Below are positions 1 to 13,096 of a DNA stretch of 64,000 nt, piece by piece. Below the pieces are notes generated by a model. It did not search any database, was not told where the DNA came from, and saw only the letters and a list, made by a program, of their open reading frames with translations. The stretch lies in NCBI GenBank assembly GCA_003254905.1, contig QANU01098580.1, positions 131,805-195,804 on the forward strand, in the 5' to 3' direction. Each line of letters begins with the position of its first letter. Position 1 is the stretch's first letter. Both the position numbers and the translations under genes were made by a program. The DNA is from Nissolia schottii (lineage: Eukaryota; Streptophyta; Magnoliopsida; Fabales; Fabaceae).

Positions 1-181
1 TGATGAAAAATTACCTTATCCCAATAAGCACCTAAAAGATCCCTGTTTTTATTAGAATCCTACAATGTGTGACCAGCATTAGGTAAAATTGAGAAAGATT
101 TGGAAAAGATCAAACAAGAAAACAGACTAAGAGCAACAATGAGATAGATAATTTCTTTTATTTATAAGTTATAAAGAAAAC

Positions 182-840
182 CTTATCGAGCTTTTTCAGT
201 CGATGGTGTACACGCATATGCCTTCTATAGTTGATGGGAGAGCAAAACTCTCGAGAACACTTGTCACACTTCTGCAACTGAACCTTCATGGGAGAGAGCA
301 AAGGCCACCCTGGAAGTTCTGTCAAATGAATGAAAGCTTACATTAGAATGTTTAGGTTTAGAATTAAATGCACCGGTAAAAAGCACAAAAGATACATGTG
401 AATTATAATACATTTTACACATAACTCTGTCAGTGTTAAACAAGCCAGCATACAGGCAAAGAAAGTAGTCTAATATTTTAAATTACTGGTTTTTCTTTCC
501 CTTTATTTATTTTTATTTGCTGTCAGAGAAAGACTATGCATATCACATGGCTAAGCCATTCCTTAAACAATACATTTCAAATTCATACATTTGAAATTCA
601 CTATATACTTTTGAAGATGAACCCTCCAAAAATATAATATCTAAAATAATTGCTAATACCTTGTTGATCTAAAGCATGAAGTAACTGAATCCACTGAACA
701 GGGCTGTCACCAGCCCTAGGAAAAGAAAGGAAAGGTTCCTTTCCAACTGCTTGTCTGATGATGGTATCTATTGAATCATTTCTGTCTTCTGGTTTCATGG
801 CATCGGCAGTGCCAGAGGCCGTAAGTCTTGCAACTGGCAT
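182..840 (-). CDS. C2H2 zinc-finger protein, N-terminal exons (partial)
   Basis: Two coding exons are visible: 840-660 (start MPVARLTASG, 60 codons plus one base) and 318-182 (45 codons, phase 0 end). The donor at 659 and the acceptor before 318 join DQQ to ELPGWPLL in frame. Exon 2 carries one classical finger: CDKC, twelve residues, then HMRVH. The donor at 181-180 (AAG|GT) implies more exons beyond the left window edge, so the C-terminus is missing. A plant-conserved family with a FLSFPRAGDSPVQW stretch before the finger comes to mind; I know no assigned function. The ATG lies directly after an AG preceded by a pyrimidine-poor tract, so an intron in the 5' leader is likely. Nucleic-acid or protein binding by the finger is inference. 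Confidence 0.75.
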
Positions 841-2500
841 CTATTCGCACAAAAGCTTCAGGCAACTTTACAAGATTAAGCTGAACAAAGTATAAAACAA
901 CACATGTAAACAAGGGAATAAATTTAAAATAACCAGAAAGAGGAATGAAATGTAGTTACATACTCAACAAAATTGAATTGAACTTCAAGGGAACAAATAA
1001 ATATTGTCAAGACATAATTAAAGGGGGAAAAAGAAGGGCAACATGCTCCAAATTGTTTGACTGGTGTGCACAATATCAGATGGTCAACGTGAAAATGCAG
1101 GACTATTGCACCTTTGCAACACAAAGCAGCTGACCTTGCTCAAGAATTGTAGTGTATGTTTGGATAGAAGAGTTCAGAGAGGACAAGGAAGGATAATTTT
1201 TATATTTAATTCTAATTGAGCATTCTAAAATGTTCATTAAAAAGAATTAGGGATGATTGGAAGATTACAAGATAATCTGTAATTTTGAAATTCTCAAAAA
1301 GGGGAATGTTTCTATTCCCTTTAAGTTCCATTATCCAAATATACCCAGTGTAAACTTTTATCAAGGGATAGAATCACCAATCTATTGAAGTCAGACAAGT
1401 AGAAATGTACCACAATGTTCCAACTCGTGATGCCTCTTCATCTACAAGACCCTGAACTTTCCGTGTTATTATCTACCAAAACTTCTTACTGTCTAGGATA
1501 CAAATAGACCACCAAACGGAGAACATATAACTATCCACATAGCAAAGCATAGCATCTAAACTGTTCAATTGTTAAATTGTGTCTATTTTAGAACAAGTTA
1601 ACGTGCACAGTTTAGAATCACTTCAATTACAGAAATGCAGTTCTAGACCCAATGAATTGAACCATAAATGACATTTGAAGCATGCGTAAGCCGGGAAACA
1701 ACTATTCACTTCTGCAATGCTATAATGTAATGGATATGGGGAAAGAAAAAGTCATGCCATAAGAAAAATTGAACACTGAATAACTGAATCGTCAAACACA
1801 TCGAAACTCGGCCAATAGTACAATAGATCGATATAGAAAGCACACTTCAAATCCATATTTGGTCACTTCGCCGGCAAGGAAAAGGAAATGCGAAAGGCGT
1901 TCAAGCTCAGACACTTCCATTCTCCATTGATCGGCACTCAATAACAACAGCGCTACCAATTCAATTAGGATTCACAAAGCCAAACGCAATTATCGACCGC
2001 AGTAAACACGATCTTTCACAATCCCTCCGCATCCATCCAAACAAAAAAAAAAATAATATAATAATAATAACAATAAAGCTACCTCACATATTCAAACTCC
2101 TTTTTTCATTCTCAACTTTTCAAACACAAAGATAGATTTCCTATTTCAGAATTAAAAAAAAAGGCTAAAAGAATTAGGAGAACGTGATCTGTGATCGAGC
2201 TAGAGAAAGTTAAGTAGAGTGATGGTGCAGATCACGTACGAAGCAGTGGTGAACGAGGAGGAAGAGATCGCTTGGAGAACGGAGAGATTCTCTGACGATC
2301 CGAAGAGGAATCGCAACCAGCTGAATAGATTGGGAGCGTTTGGCTGGAAAGAAAATCGCCGAGAAAAAAATTGAGAAAATGGCTGCGTCGAGAAAAAGAG
2401 AGACGAGAGAGCCCTCTGTGTTCGTGCAGGCTGCAGTAGTATAGTAGGGTGAAAAAACGTTTCCAACAAGAAACGGCTTCAGAAAAATATTTAAAGGGAA
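841..2500 (-). promoter_or_regulatory. 5' leader, leader intron and promoter of the zinc-finger gene
   Basis: No coding exon is evident on either strand. The GC-richer stretch at about 2170-2460 reads as a transcribed leader on the minus strand, and a TATA-like TTTAAATATTTT lies at 2496-2485 just upstream of it. A leader intron running from about 2100 to 841 would bring this leader to the ATG at 840. The ORF at 2200-2469 has no recognisable protein content. Leader boundaries are inferred. Confidence 0.35.
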
Positions 2501-4118
2501 TTAATTAATATAAATAATTATTGAATTAGTTATTGATTATATTTAAAAAATTTCCTTATATTGCGAAGATTTCAAATGCACTCGCTCTTGTGTTGCGCGT
2601 GAAATCACGTGTAATTTTTTTTTTTTAAGGTTTCGGCCTTTTGGGTAATACAAGTTTGGTCTGGTTTGGTTTTTGGGCTTGGATCACACAACTCGCTCGT
2701 TGTCCAAGGGAGTGAGGGCACGTGCCTTTTCGAGGAGCTGCACGTGGTTTCCACGTAAACGTCAGCGTCGTTTCAGTCGAATTCATGATGATGGCGTTTA
2801 AATGGCAACAAGACGGACCAGCGTAGCCCTTATTTTGTACCCAAAAAAATAGAATTTGGGCATTGTGGCCTCGTTTCAGATGTTGACATGATGATATGAT
2901 CCTTTTAAAATGGTAATTTCTATGCTCCAAGTCAAGTCATTTGAGAATTGAGACCCATAATTTACAGGATGAATTAGCATCATAGTTAAACCTATACAAT
3001 TATGATCTTGACAATATTAACATTACATAATTATTATGTCCATCGACACGACCTGGTCATGCTAGTGTTGGAAAAACACGATTAGATTATGTTTTTTTTT
3101 GCCCATGACTGTTTTTTCTTTCGAGGTGTTTTGGCTGTAACGCATGATGTTAATGTGATTAATTTTAGTGCATTCATTATCATCTAAATGTAGTTATGTA
3201 ATAATATTATCATTTGAGTTTTGCTAAGAAAACTTGTTAACAAGTTTATATATTATTGCACATGATTGTACAATAAGTTCAATTACTATTATATTGTTAT
3301 CCAATTAAATATTTAAATATGTATAATTTTTAAAATAGTGAGAGAAATAATTAACTATTTATACTATTGTAATAAAATTTGATTAGTTGAAAGGGTAAGA
3401 AAAAACTTTACACCATTGTCAATAGATAGTAATTAAAATTTTGTACAATTGTCTAAATCAAATTAAATTCAATGTTAACATGGCCAAATTGTATTTTCTT
3501 GATAATTTTGTAACCAATATGTTAAAATAATATTAAAAACTATGTAATTAATATTTTTTTGTGTTTATAGTTTCACTATTTTTTTACTATACTGGGGGGG
3601 TTAAACACTATGGTTTGATAAACCATAGGATTAGCATTTACAAGATAAGATAAAATTTCAAAAAACTTTGTTATAAATACTTATAATTCACAAATATGGG
3701 AAAATTTTAGCAAACTTCTCTTGATATACATACATACATACATATATATATATATTTATGTATGTATGTATGTATATGATATGTATGGTACATCAAAAGA
3801 AAATGATGGGAAAGGAGATGCAAGAGGGTGTGAGATTAATAAATTTAATTAGACGGATGTGAGATTAATAAGTTTCATTAGACTTGTTTAGATGTTTAAT
3901 AAAATCCTCCAAAATCATCCAAGTTTGGAGAACTTTAACATGTTCACCAATAAGGAAGGTTCTGGAAGATTTCTTGACAATACTATAAAGAAGTTCCAAG
4001 CAAGAGGAAGGAATGAGTAAAACTTCCTCTTCCCCATCCCCTCCTCCACCAGAATAAGTATAATAATTACACCAGCATATGTGCGTGCATAATTTGACTA
4101 TTGGATTATGGAAAATCC
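2501..4118. other. Intergenic, AT-rich; 3' flank of the U-box gene
   Basis: No gene is seen. The stretch separates the zinc-finger promoter from the 3' end of the U-box kinase gene. It holds AT-rich DNA, a short G run at 3594-3600 and the self-complementary microsatellite at 3726-3777. The 3' untranslated region of the U-box gene probably occupies the upper part, 4118 down to about 3850. Confidence 0.5.
3726..3777. repeat. Self-complementary tetranucleotide/dinucleotide microsatellite
   Basis: An (ATAC)n arm passes through a TATATA centre into a (TATG)n arm, so the two halves are nearly perfect reverse complements of each other and could extrude as a hairpin. Confidence 0.85.
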
Positions 4119-7100
4119 TCACTGTAGTTGCTGCCACTCCAGAATAGCATTATGTAGAGCATAATTAGGCACTAAATCTGTGTGTTCAAGCTGGAGGTTT
4201 GTCATTGGGGAAGTGTTGTGACCACTATCCAACCATTCTCTTATAGCCTCTGCTTCATATGTAAACCCATCTGCAGCTATGTATGGATCTTCCATCACTT
4301 CCTGCAAATTTAAACAATAAGGTGGTAATCACTTCCTGCAGCTATGTATCAAGAGTATTAGTATGCCAACGTATTTTACCAAAAGTTTTGACCAAAAAAA
4401 TCTAGTTATCTAGCATTTTCCATAAATTAGAAGGCCAAGACTTTGACAAAAATGGAATTTGGACCAATTTATGATCTTCACCTGCAAAATGGGGCAAACA
4501 AAATGGGATGGAGCGCGTCGATGTTTCTTAGAAGTCAAAGACGGTGGCACGTTGATGCACGTAGTTCTGAATGGTTCAAGAACACTCCAGATATCCGACA
4601 CAAGGTCAGGCCGGTTCAGCCAAGTCCTTTCACAACACCTCAATGCTAAATATGCTAGTCGTTTGGTTTGATGAAGTGGCCATTCACCAGCTGAAAAGTC
4701 CAACACTGCTTTAATGTTGTCCTTTTCCAATGCACATTTCATATCTCTAACTAGCTCCGGAATTGGTCTTCCAGTTAGAAGCTGTAACAATATGATTCCA
4801 AATGAATACACATCTGATTCCAGTGTAAACTTGCCAGTGACGAGATACTCCGGATCCACATACGCCAAACTTTCATTTGGATTGTTATGTATTGCGGTTG
4901 TCTCAGCTGAATCCACACTTTGCTGGACTAAACCAGGAATTCCCACGTCGCAAAGTTTGGCAACAAAGTTAGCATCAAGGAGAACCTTACTAGGTTTCAA
5001 ATTCCCATGGATAATGCAAGGATCACTTGAGTGAAGGAAGATTAGGGCAGAGCATATGTCAGCAGCAACAGAGATTCGGATTTGCCACGGAAGCGGAGCC
5101 TTGTCTTTGCGGGCTAGGTGGCGTTCAAGGCTACCATTATTTAGATACTCATACACGAGTGACCTAGACTCTGCGCAGCTTCCAATCAATGTTAATAGGT
5201 TTTGATGTCTTACCCTACTCAAAACCTCTACCTGAAATTCAGTCAATGGCCGTGTAAAAAGAAATTAGTTCCTCGTGGAAGCAGAACTTATGATAGACTC
5301 ACTCAGTAAAAATAATTTAATCCTACAGATTCTTGGAGACCAGAGACTTACGATTTCAGACTATTAATTAATCTGATAATAGGAACCAATTAGATTATAG
5401 CAAGCTACAAAGTGAAAAGAAAATAGCACTGTCGTGTGGACTCAGGAGATTTTTAGTTGATCTTCTTCAAGAACAAAAAAGAAAAATCACAACTGTGGCA
5501 ATACTAATAATTTATTTCTCTCAAAATCAAAGTATCATTAAGACCTAAAAAATGAGTCAGGTGTAGAATAAGTTACAAGTGTTCTTTTCCTATTATAAGA
5601 TAATACACTGGATTTCTTTGGAGAAGGTAAGTATTAACTCATTCTGACACCTTTGATTAATAATCTAACTTTCAAACGACCTAGTAAACATTGTAAAAGA
5701 GAGCATAATATCACCTGATGTTCGAACTCCGCTTGGCTCTGACAACCATAAGAGGGTAACATTTTTATGGCAACATGCATGTGGCGAAGCATTCCTTTAT
5801 AAACACTTCCATGCCTTCCCTCTCCAATCTTCCAAGATGGGTCAAAATCATTAGTTGCCTCATTGATTTCCATGAATGAAAATGCAGGGAATTCTGCTTC
5901 ATAGGAGAACGTATTACGTGCTTTTCCAAATTCCCTCAGAACTTTGACTTGCCTTACTGCATTTGCATACTCTATCCTTAGCTTATCTCGTTTTTCCCTG
6001 AAACTTATCAAGAGGTCCACAGCTGACAAGATCTTCTCTTCCAACTCTGCTGCTGAACTTTGGGACTCGAAAAATTGGTTCTTAAGAGCTGAATTTTGGT
6101 CTTGGATAGTTTGCAACTCATGCATTATTTCATCTTGCTGATTCTTCATTTTCTGTACTTCTTCCTTTTCTCTAGCCAATTGTTCTTCAACTTCTTTTCT
6201 TCTATTCATCTCCTTAGCACATCGGCTCTCTAATGCTTCATCCTGTCAAAATGCAAGTTGAAGCGAAGTTTCAGGAGAACAATGGACTCAATCTACTTCT
6301 TCCATAATCAGGCAGCAATTCATAGAGCGCATATATCATACATAACTATGCAAGCATGTCCGCCTATATGGAAAAAGACAAGCATTTGCCACTTTAAGTT
6401 GATGATCCTTTGCATTTGATAATTACGCTTTTGTTTTACCCTTTTGCGTTATATAACATAATGGTGATAGGATGCTGGGGATGAAGGCATTATGTCTGAC
6501 TTAAATTAGGAGGAAAATTGTTGTAAAAGAGATCTTTCTGCAACGAAAGCCAAGTATAAAGCTAAAATAGAAATATATTAAGAAAAGACACAATTTGGTT
6601 TGTTTCAACCTCCAAAGTACTTCTTTCTACTTTCCATTGCTTTAATGCCTCTACAAATTCTTTTCGTTTCATGCTCTTAGAATCTCTGCTGGTTTTCTCC
6701 ACACTACCATCCATTACGCTTGCTTCTTCCCTTTCATCTTGTTCCTCCTGCAAAATCATGAACAATTCAAAATTTATCAATTGATTTAAAATGGGAAAAG
6801 TAGCTGACTCCACCTAGTGTGGAACAAGACTTGGTTGTTATTTAAAACCGAAAGAAAATGGCAAACTACTGATTGACATTAATATATTTTTCTAGACAGA
6901 TTTAACATCCAAAATCCTTCCAACACTCATTGATTTTATTCACAAGAAACCATGCTTTCTCACTTGTCTTGAGAGAAGGCAAGCACAGATAACGGGTCTC
7001 CTAATATAAAACAGTAGAGGCACACCAGAAAATGTAAAGGAAATAACGAATCGAGCATGACATAGCATAAACTTGTGCTCCAAGGTTGAAGGAAAACAAT

Positions 7101-10100
7101 CACCTCTCACCTCACGAAACAGAAAATCTGCCAACTTTGAACTGTCAACAACACTATTGAAGGACCGTTCTGAATGTAATGAACAGTGGGAACTGACATT
7201 TTCAATTTCTTCCATATCGTCAGAATCTGCACAACCCTGTCACAAGTTATTCCCATAACAATCATTATAGAAACTGATAAATGATGTGAGCTGAAAATAA
7301 CCTTTCATTTTTAAATCATTTAAAAGAAAAGAAGCATCTAGCAAGAATACCTAAATATTTCAATGAATTAGGAATTGATTCAGACTTGAACTTCTCTGAT
7401 TGTTTGGCTTCCGTATTTGGATTGAACACCAACAATTGGGGGGCAGTCTCTATTTCAGATGCATGTTTACTAATTACCCTGTTTTATTATTCACATAGTG
7501 GAGTGACAGCACGTTAGTAGCTGCAATGAGTTACTCTTGACATTACAGAATATGATGAAAATACTAAGTGGAAAGTTCAAAACTTGATTTAAGAGCATCT
7601 GAATGGAAACATAATAATAATAGCTGGGATTTTGGTCCCTCTTGTTCTTTTCCACCACTGTTTCAGTCTGCTTTTATTAACTCATCTACATTATGAATAC
7701 AACAACAGAGCCTTATCCCACTATGTGGGGTCGGCTATATGGATCAAGCAACGCCATAGTGCCCTATCAAGGGCTATGTTTTCATGTAACTCATTTACTT
7801 CTAAATCTCTTCTAATAGTTTCTTCTATAGTTTTTCTAGGTCTCCTCCTACCTCTAGTTAATGAGTTACCCGCTACTTGATTTACTCTCCTCGTTGGGGC
7901 TTCTAATGGTCTTCTCCTCACATACCATCTTTTGTACTATAGGTGCTACCTCGATGTTCTCCCTAATGCAAACGTTCATAATCCTATCTTGTCTAGTGTG
8001 TCCACACATCCACCGTAGCATCTATATTATGAATACAAAATGTAAAATATTTTTGGCAAGTTGTTAACAAAACAAAATTAATCACTTGCCCAAATAAGAC
8101 TAGCTAAAATTGATGGTAAGCCACAGAACAGGGCAGTATCCTACTCCTTCACATAGGTCCCACCTATCTCGTTGTTGCTGGGATTTGAACCTAGGACCCC
8201 AAGATAGAGTGGTTTCCCCTTGGAAACCATCAGAGTAGTTTCATCTCCACAAGTTATATGACCAAACCATCCAAGAAATTCCTTGTCTTATCCTCAATAA
8301 TCTTACTGCCATACTTCCATACTTTTAATGTATTCTACTTTCCTTGCAGTATTTCTATTTTACTATCCATAATATGTGTGTATGTGTGTGTGTGTGTGTG
8401 TGTGTTAGATGCTGTTTCTTAGATATTACAGTCACGTCATGACACCAACATCATTTTGATTTACAATTTAAGCATTAGACGCAATCACAGTTATCTCCAA
8501 TTTATTAAGTCAACAAGTACCTGGTACATATGAGGTTGCCATTACAAATGAACCAAATATTACAGGATAGAAATGCTTGTTTGCATACAATAATACTTTT
8601 CTCAGACTCTTGCTCGGCCAGTTTACTGCGATCCCAACCACTACGTGTCAGTAATTTACACAAAAGATGCAGGTTGACATAACTCTAATTAAGAATCAAA
8701 AGAAAATCCATGAATTATTTTTTCATTTAACCACACAGAAATAGCCGCTTTTATTAGAATATCCACCTGCAGTGCTTCATTTTTTGACATAGTAATTATT
8801 AGCTTGGTTGGACATAAGCTAGTTAAGCTCCCTTATCAATATCCTCGAGCCAAGAGGTAATTTCTAGTGATAACATTTTTCAATACCAGTAACTATACAT
8901 GAAGCTTATTGTAATATAATATAGAAATAAGATTAAGGGAGATCCTTCCTCGTCAATGGGAACATGATCAAATCAAGAATTGCATATCTGAAATGGAAAC
9001 TCCCCATAAACAGCAATATATAGAACACCAAAGATGGGCCCCAAACTCAAGACTCCCAAGGACTATGAAAATTGATATCATCTTGACTCTAAACCAATTA
9101 CATTTTCATTTCTTTAAGCATCCTTACCTTAATTTTACAACACAAGTTTCCAGTAATTTCAAGAGGAAAAGAGCAAAGGAAAGCAATGAGAGCATTAAAA
9201 TAAAAAAAAAACAACAGAGGTTTGGAATTGATACCCCAGGCTATATCTATTTGCTGCAGCTCCCATTACAAGCCATCTAATGTTGTGTAGAGCAATAGCT
9301 TCTACAATTCCTTTCTCAATATTGTCCATCTCAATCAACAATTTATAGGCCCGTACCTACAGAAATATGGCATAATATAAGAAAAGTCTAGATTCCTTCA
9401 AGAAAAAGTTACTAAACAGGACAAGCATATCATAAAACAAAGCTCAAATAAGTACAGTTGGAATACAGATTCAGTGCCAGAGGATAAATGGTACACCATA
9501 GCAAATAATTTGTCAATAGGAATAAAAGAATTAGAAAAGGATACATACCCCTGCTTGGACAAGAGTGGTGACGTATTGGTCAAGGAGTTCATGCACTTTT
9601 TGACTTCCATTCTCCTGAAATACGTCGATTGCATGATCTTCCAGTTCATCCTCAGCGAGGTTTCTGTCCACTGCACATGTGAAATAGATAGCCAGAGTAG
9701 ACTAATAACCAGAACAGCTATTTCACAGTCAGAATCAAAATAGAGCACAAAAGTTTTTCTTTTCTTCACTCTTTAATTTTGAGACGGAGAATTAAGCCTG
9801 ATGAGTAAGTCACAACTGTGTTGATGAATAACACATTGATATCAGTTGATTTGATGAAAAAGACAAAGGGGGGGGGGGGGTAATCCAATTAGTGATTAAA
9901 CTGCCCCCCTCAAAGAAACTGATTAAACAGCCTATGTCCTTTCAATCGTTGACACACTTGGAGTCAAAGTTCACTCCAATTAGTGAATCACTGAAGAATT
10001 TCATCACTATCTTGCCATATAGGAAAGACATCATAGATTAATAATCCACTACTACTCTCTTTAGATCAACAAGGCCTTCGGAAAATTAAAGAAAGGATCA

Positions 10101-10365
10101 AAAAGGAAAATATATAAAAACAAAAGAATCACATGATCCAACCAAAAATCCAAAATTAGCAGTCATTCAGCTCACATATTGAATTTCCAAGTCAAACTTC
10201 CAAACAACCCAACAGAAAAAAAAAAAACTAATTAACTCATTAATTAAACCACCAATACAACAATTCCCACTAAAAATTCGCACTTTTGTCAAACATTTAA
10301 CTACCAAAAAGAAAAAAAGAAACCCCACAATTAGAAATGACTTAAATTTTTCCACCCAGAATTGA

Positions 10366-10397
<32 letters not shown>

Positions 10398-10597
10398 TCA
10401 CCGAAAGAATTGAGAGGGTGATGCTGGTAAACGTGAAGGACGCAAATTTGCTTCGAAGGGAAATTCTGGGCAGCCCAATGCAACAGTTGTTGGCTCTTGT
10501 CGATGTTCTTCCCCACTGCAACATACACTCTCTCTGTCTCTCTTTCTTCTTCTTCTTCTTCAACTCGTTCTTCTTCTGCAACTTGGATGCTACCCAT
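4119..10597 (-). CDS. USP-like / kinase-like / U-box domain protein (PUB33-type)
   Basis: Ten exons join in frame to 795 residues: 10597-10402, 9670-9549, 9356-9235, 8625-8521, 7478-7351, 7226-7111, 6747-6610, 6242-5715, 5231-4482 and 4301-4119. Domains in order: a universal-stress-protein-like region (about 20-180, VYVAVGK ... IRWLVMGAAA), an acidic/coiled-coil region (about 260-420), a receptor-like kinase fold (about 430-715; glycine loop GEGRHGSVYKG 449-459, VAIK lysine 469) and a U-box (about 725-795, FVCPILQEVMEDPYIAADGFTYE). The order matches plant U-box kinases of the PUB32/33/52 group, which are putative E3 ubiquitin ligases; length fits. The catalytic loop reads HGN (560-562) instead of H-R/G-D and the metal motif reads DVG (580-582), so phosphotransfer is doubtful. 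An in-frame ATG at 10669 would add 24 residues. Confidence 0.93.
7690..8030 (-). mobile_element. RTE-clade LINE 3' fragment in intron 4 of the U-box gene
   Basis: Read on the minus strand, 8020-7721 encodes remnants of the C-terminal tail of an RTE-type reverse transcriptase ORF: CGHTRQDRI, then WYVRRRPLEAP, then TRGRRRPRKTIEET and LDRALWRCLIHIADPT. The reading frame shifts between the first two pieces. The conserved 3' end (GTGGGATAAGGCTCTG, near 7705-7720) follows. The 5' part of the element is absent, as expected of 5'-truncated insertion. It lies in the same orientation as the host gene. Confidence 0.8.
8080..8250 (-). mobile_element. Possible tRNA-related SINE in intron 4 of the U-box gene
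   Basis: On the minus strand GGTTCAAATCCCAGC (8191-8177) matches a Pol III B box. A clear A box and target duplications were not found, so this is only a suggestion. Confidence 0.25.
8374..8405. repeat. (TG)n microsatellite
   Basis: A run of TG dinucleotides with one TA interruption, inside intron 4 of the U-box kinase gene. Confidence 0.9.
10372..10397. repeat. (GA)n microsatellite abutting a splice donor
   Basis: The run reads (TC)n on the coding strand and begins only a few bases inside intron 1 of the U-box kinase gene, whose donor is at 10401-10400. Confidence 0.9.
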
Positions 10598-11100
10598 CGA
10601 TCCCCGAATGAATGATGCAACTGCTGCACACAATCGCTGCATAAAAAACACTGTTTTGGATGTGATCACATATCACACTCTAACACTCTACTCGGTTTTG
10701 ATGGAATCAGCGTTAGAAGGAAGAAAAAAAAAAGTGCTTTTTTTTTTTGGGTTTAATCTGGTGGGTGGGTCCAAGGGATAGTGTGTGTTGGTGAACGGTG
10801 GAGGACTCTCTGGATTGGTGTTAATGCCTAAGCAAGCTAAGCTTAATCATAAGGGTTACATGAAAATCTTTTTGTATTTGTATGAAGGTAAAAATTGCTT
10901 TTTTTATGGTAAGTTATTTAAAAAAAAAACATGAAACGATTTGTTTATATTCTATGGTATTTGAAACTCATGACTCGGATTTTTTACCTTTGTATGGATG
11001 CAAAAATAAGTTAATCCAAAGACGTGAGTAAGTGAAAAAAATTACGAATATATGGTTCAACGTTTTGAATTTATTATCCCATGTGGCAAATTTTTTTTTT

Positions 11101-11176
11101 GTTCAGAGTTCTGAATTTGCCACTGTAAATTCAGAACTTTTGACTTTTTTTTTATTCAGAGTTCTGAATTTGCCAC
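11101..11176. repeat. Pair of 23-bp direct repeats with an inverted core
   Basis: TTCAGAGTTCTGAATTTGCC occurs at 11102-11121 and again at 11155-11174. An inverted partner (ATTCAGAAC) lies between them. This looks like the edge of a degraded transposon; the element type is not identified. Confidence 0.6.
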
Positions 11177-11984
11177 CCCTACGACAAATACATTAATAAT
11201 TTCTTATTCTGACCCCATATTTTGAGATTTCAATGCCCTTAAACCCATATATATGTCTTTTTCCCTCATGACTCATTTGATTAAATTATTGAAAATGTAG
11301 AAAAGATTTTACTATGATATCTCATTGAAATTTAAAAATTTCAATACCTTACAAAAAAAATTTATATCACTAACTCAAATCATTATTTTAAATTTATAAA
11401 TAAATCATACATAACTACTAAAATATAAAGAGATATTGATATTTTTATAAAAATTTAAATTAAAAAAATCTTAAAATAATTAGATTTAACTTGTACTAAA
11501 AAAAAAAAGACAATACCGTTAGGTAATGGAAGGAGTATTAAGTCTCCTAGAGTTTTAAGTCTACCAGTGAGTCTCCTTCACCTGTCATTTTTGTCTTGTC
11601 ATATACGTTGTTCATTAGTCAAGTAACACAAAGTATACCTATTAATCAATTGTTTAAATGTACTATTTGACCGTAGGTCTATTGCATATTTAATTAAAAA
11701 AATTAATTACCGAATCACGGGAAATGTAAGAAACGTCAAAAGCCTCAAAGAAAAAAAAAAGAGCAATGAATCCAAATCCATGGACGGATTATAAAGGCAC
11801 AAAAATGGATCCATACAAAGATATGTTAAGACAAATTATAGAATGACTTAAGATAAAACAATAATTTAAGACAAGTATAAAATATCATGTAAAGGTTGCG
11901 GAATGTGTCAATTAAGAAAACGAAGTGTTACCATACCCAAAAAAAAACTCTCTCTTATTTTATGTTGAGTTGACAACTAATTTT

Positions 11985-12122
11985 TAAAGTGAGATTTCTC
12001 ATTTTAGAGAAGAAGTGAGAGATATCACCATTAAATTCATAAAGTGAATGATGTGATTCATTATTATTACTTTATGAATTCGATCATTCACTTTACTCTC
12101 TAAAATAAGATATCTCACTTTA
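11985..12122. mobile_element. MITE-like element of 138 bp
   Basis: The ends are inverted copies: TAAAGTGAGATTTCTCATTT on the left and, on the opposite strand of the right end, TAAAGTGAGATATCTTATTT, continuing for about 28 bp in total. The interior also folds (ATTCATAAAGTGAAT against its complement). There is no coding capacity. The target duplication is probably TA or TTA but is not decisive. Confidence 0.6.
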
Positions 12123-13065
12123 GAAGATCTAATTCCTTAATTTTTATTTTGGATTGACTCCTTTTTCTTTTGTATATATCCTTCCAATTCATAAAGTTTT
12201 TCAAGAAAAAAAGATACACATTTTTATTGTTTACCCTAAAATGATTATTAATCATGGATATTTCACTAATGTTGCGTGGTAGTGGTGATTAGTGAATATA
12301 AAACAACATGAAGGTCAAATTTTGGTATGATGGTTGGGATGATTTTGTTAACCATCCTCTCAAACCAGATTCATTTGCTTGATTGGTCACAAGTGTCACA
12401 TTTTTGTAGCGAATGCAGTTGTAAGAGATATCGAGAACTGATACTACAAAGCTTCACACCATACTACAAAGTTGGTAATATGTTTCATTGTGAAGTTCCC
12501 AAAAACAATTGAAAATAATTCTTCTTGTAGATTATTAGTTTGAAAACAATTATTTTTGTATGTTTGTTCCTAGAAACTGAGATGCACTAGAGTTGAATTT
12601 TGTACAGTAACGTTAGAGGAACTAAACTAGAACTGGGTGTTATTAGGGGATCAAATACCTAAAAACTTCCAATTTAATTATCCATGTTTGGTAAACAAAG
12701 TTAGAAAGCATATAGAGGAAATACTCATTAATTTTCGTATTGGTCATTAAATATTCATTACTCATTTTCCCAGGTCTATAATTGGCTTTATTCTTCTAGA
12801 ATTCCTTTTAAAATCAAATATTGTTTTACTATTTGACCATACTTTGATTCTCAAAATAAAAAAATAATAAGATACAATTATTCAAAACAATTTTAGAATA
12901 ATCGCGTTCATTCATAAAGGTATAAAATCTATCATGATAGAACACACAATAAATTTTATATATTTATAAATTTGATTGTCTAAAAATTGTCTAAAATGAT
13001 AGTCTCTGTAACATTATTTCTCTCAAAATAAGAGATATCTCATAATTAGCCCCATGCCTCTATGC

Positions 13066-13096
<31 letters not shown>

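Noticed and set aside
2200..2469. 89-residue minus-strand ORF near the zinc-finger promoter
   Set aside because: The composition matches leader DNA and the downstream MPVARL start explains the gene; an upstream ORF role is possible but unsupported.
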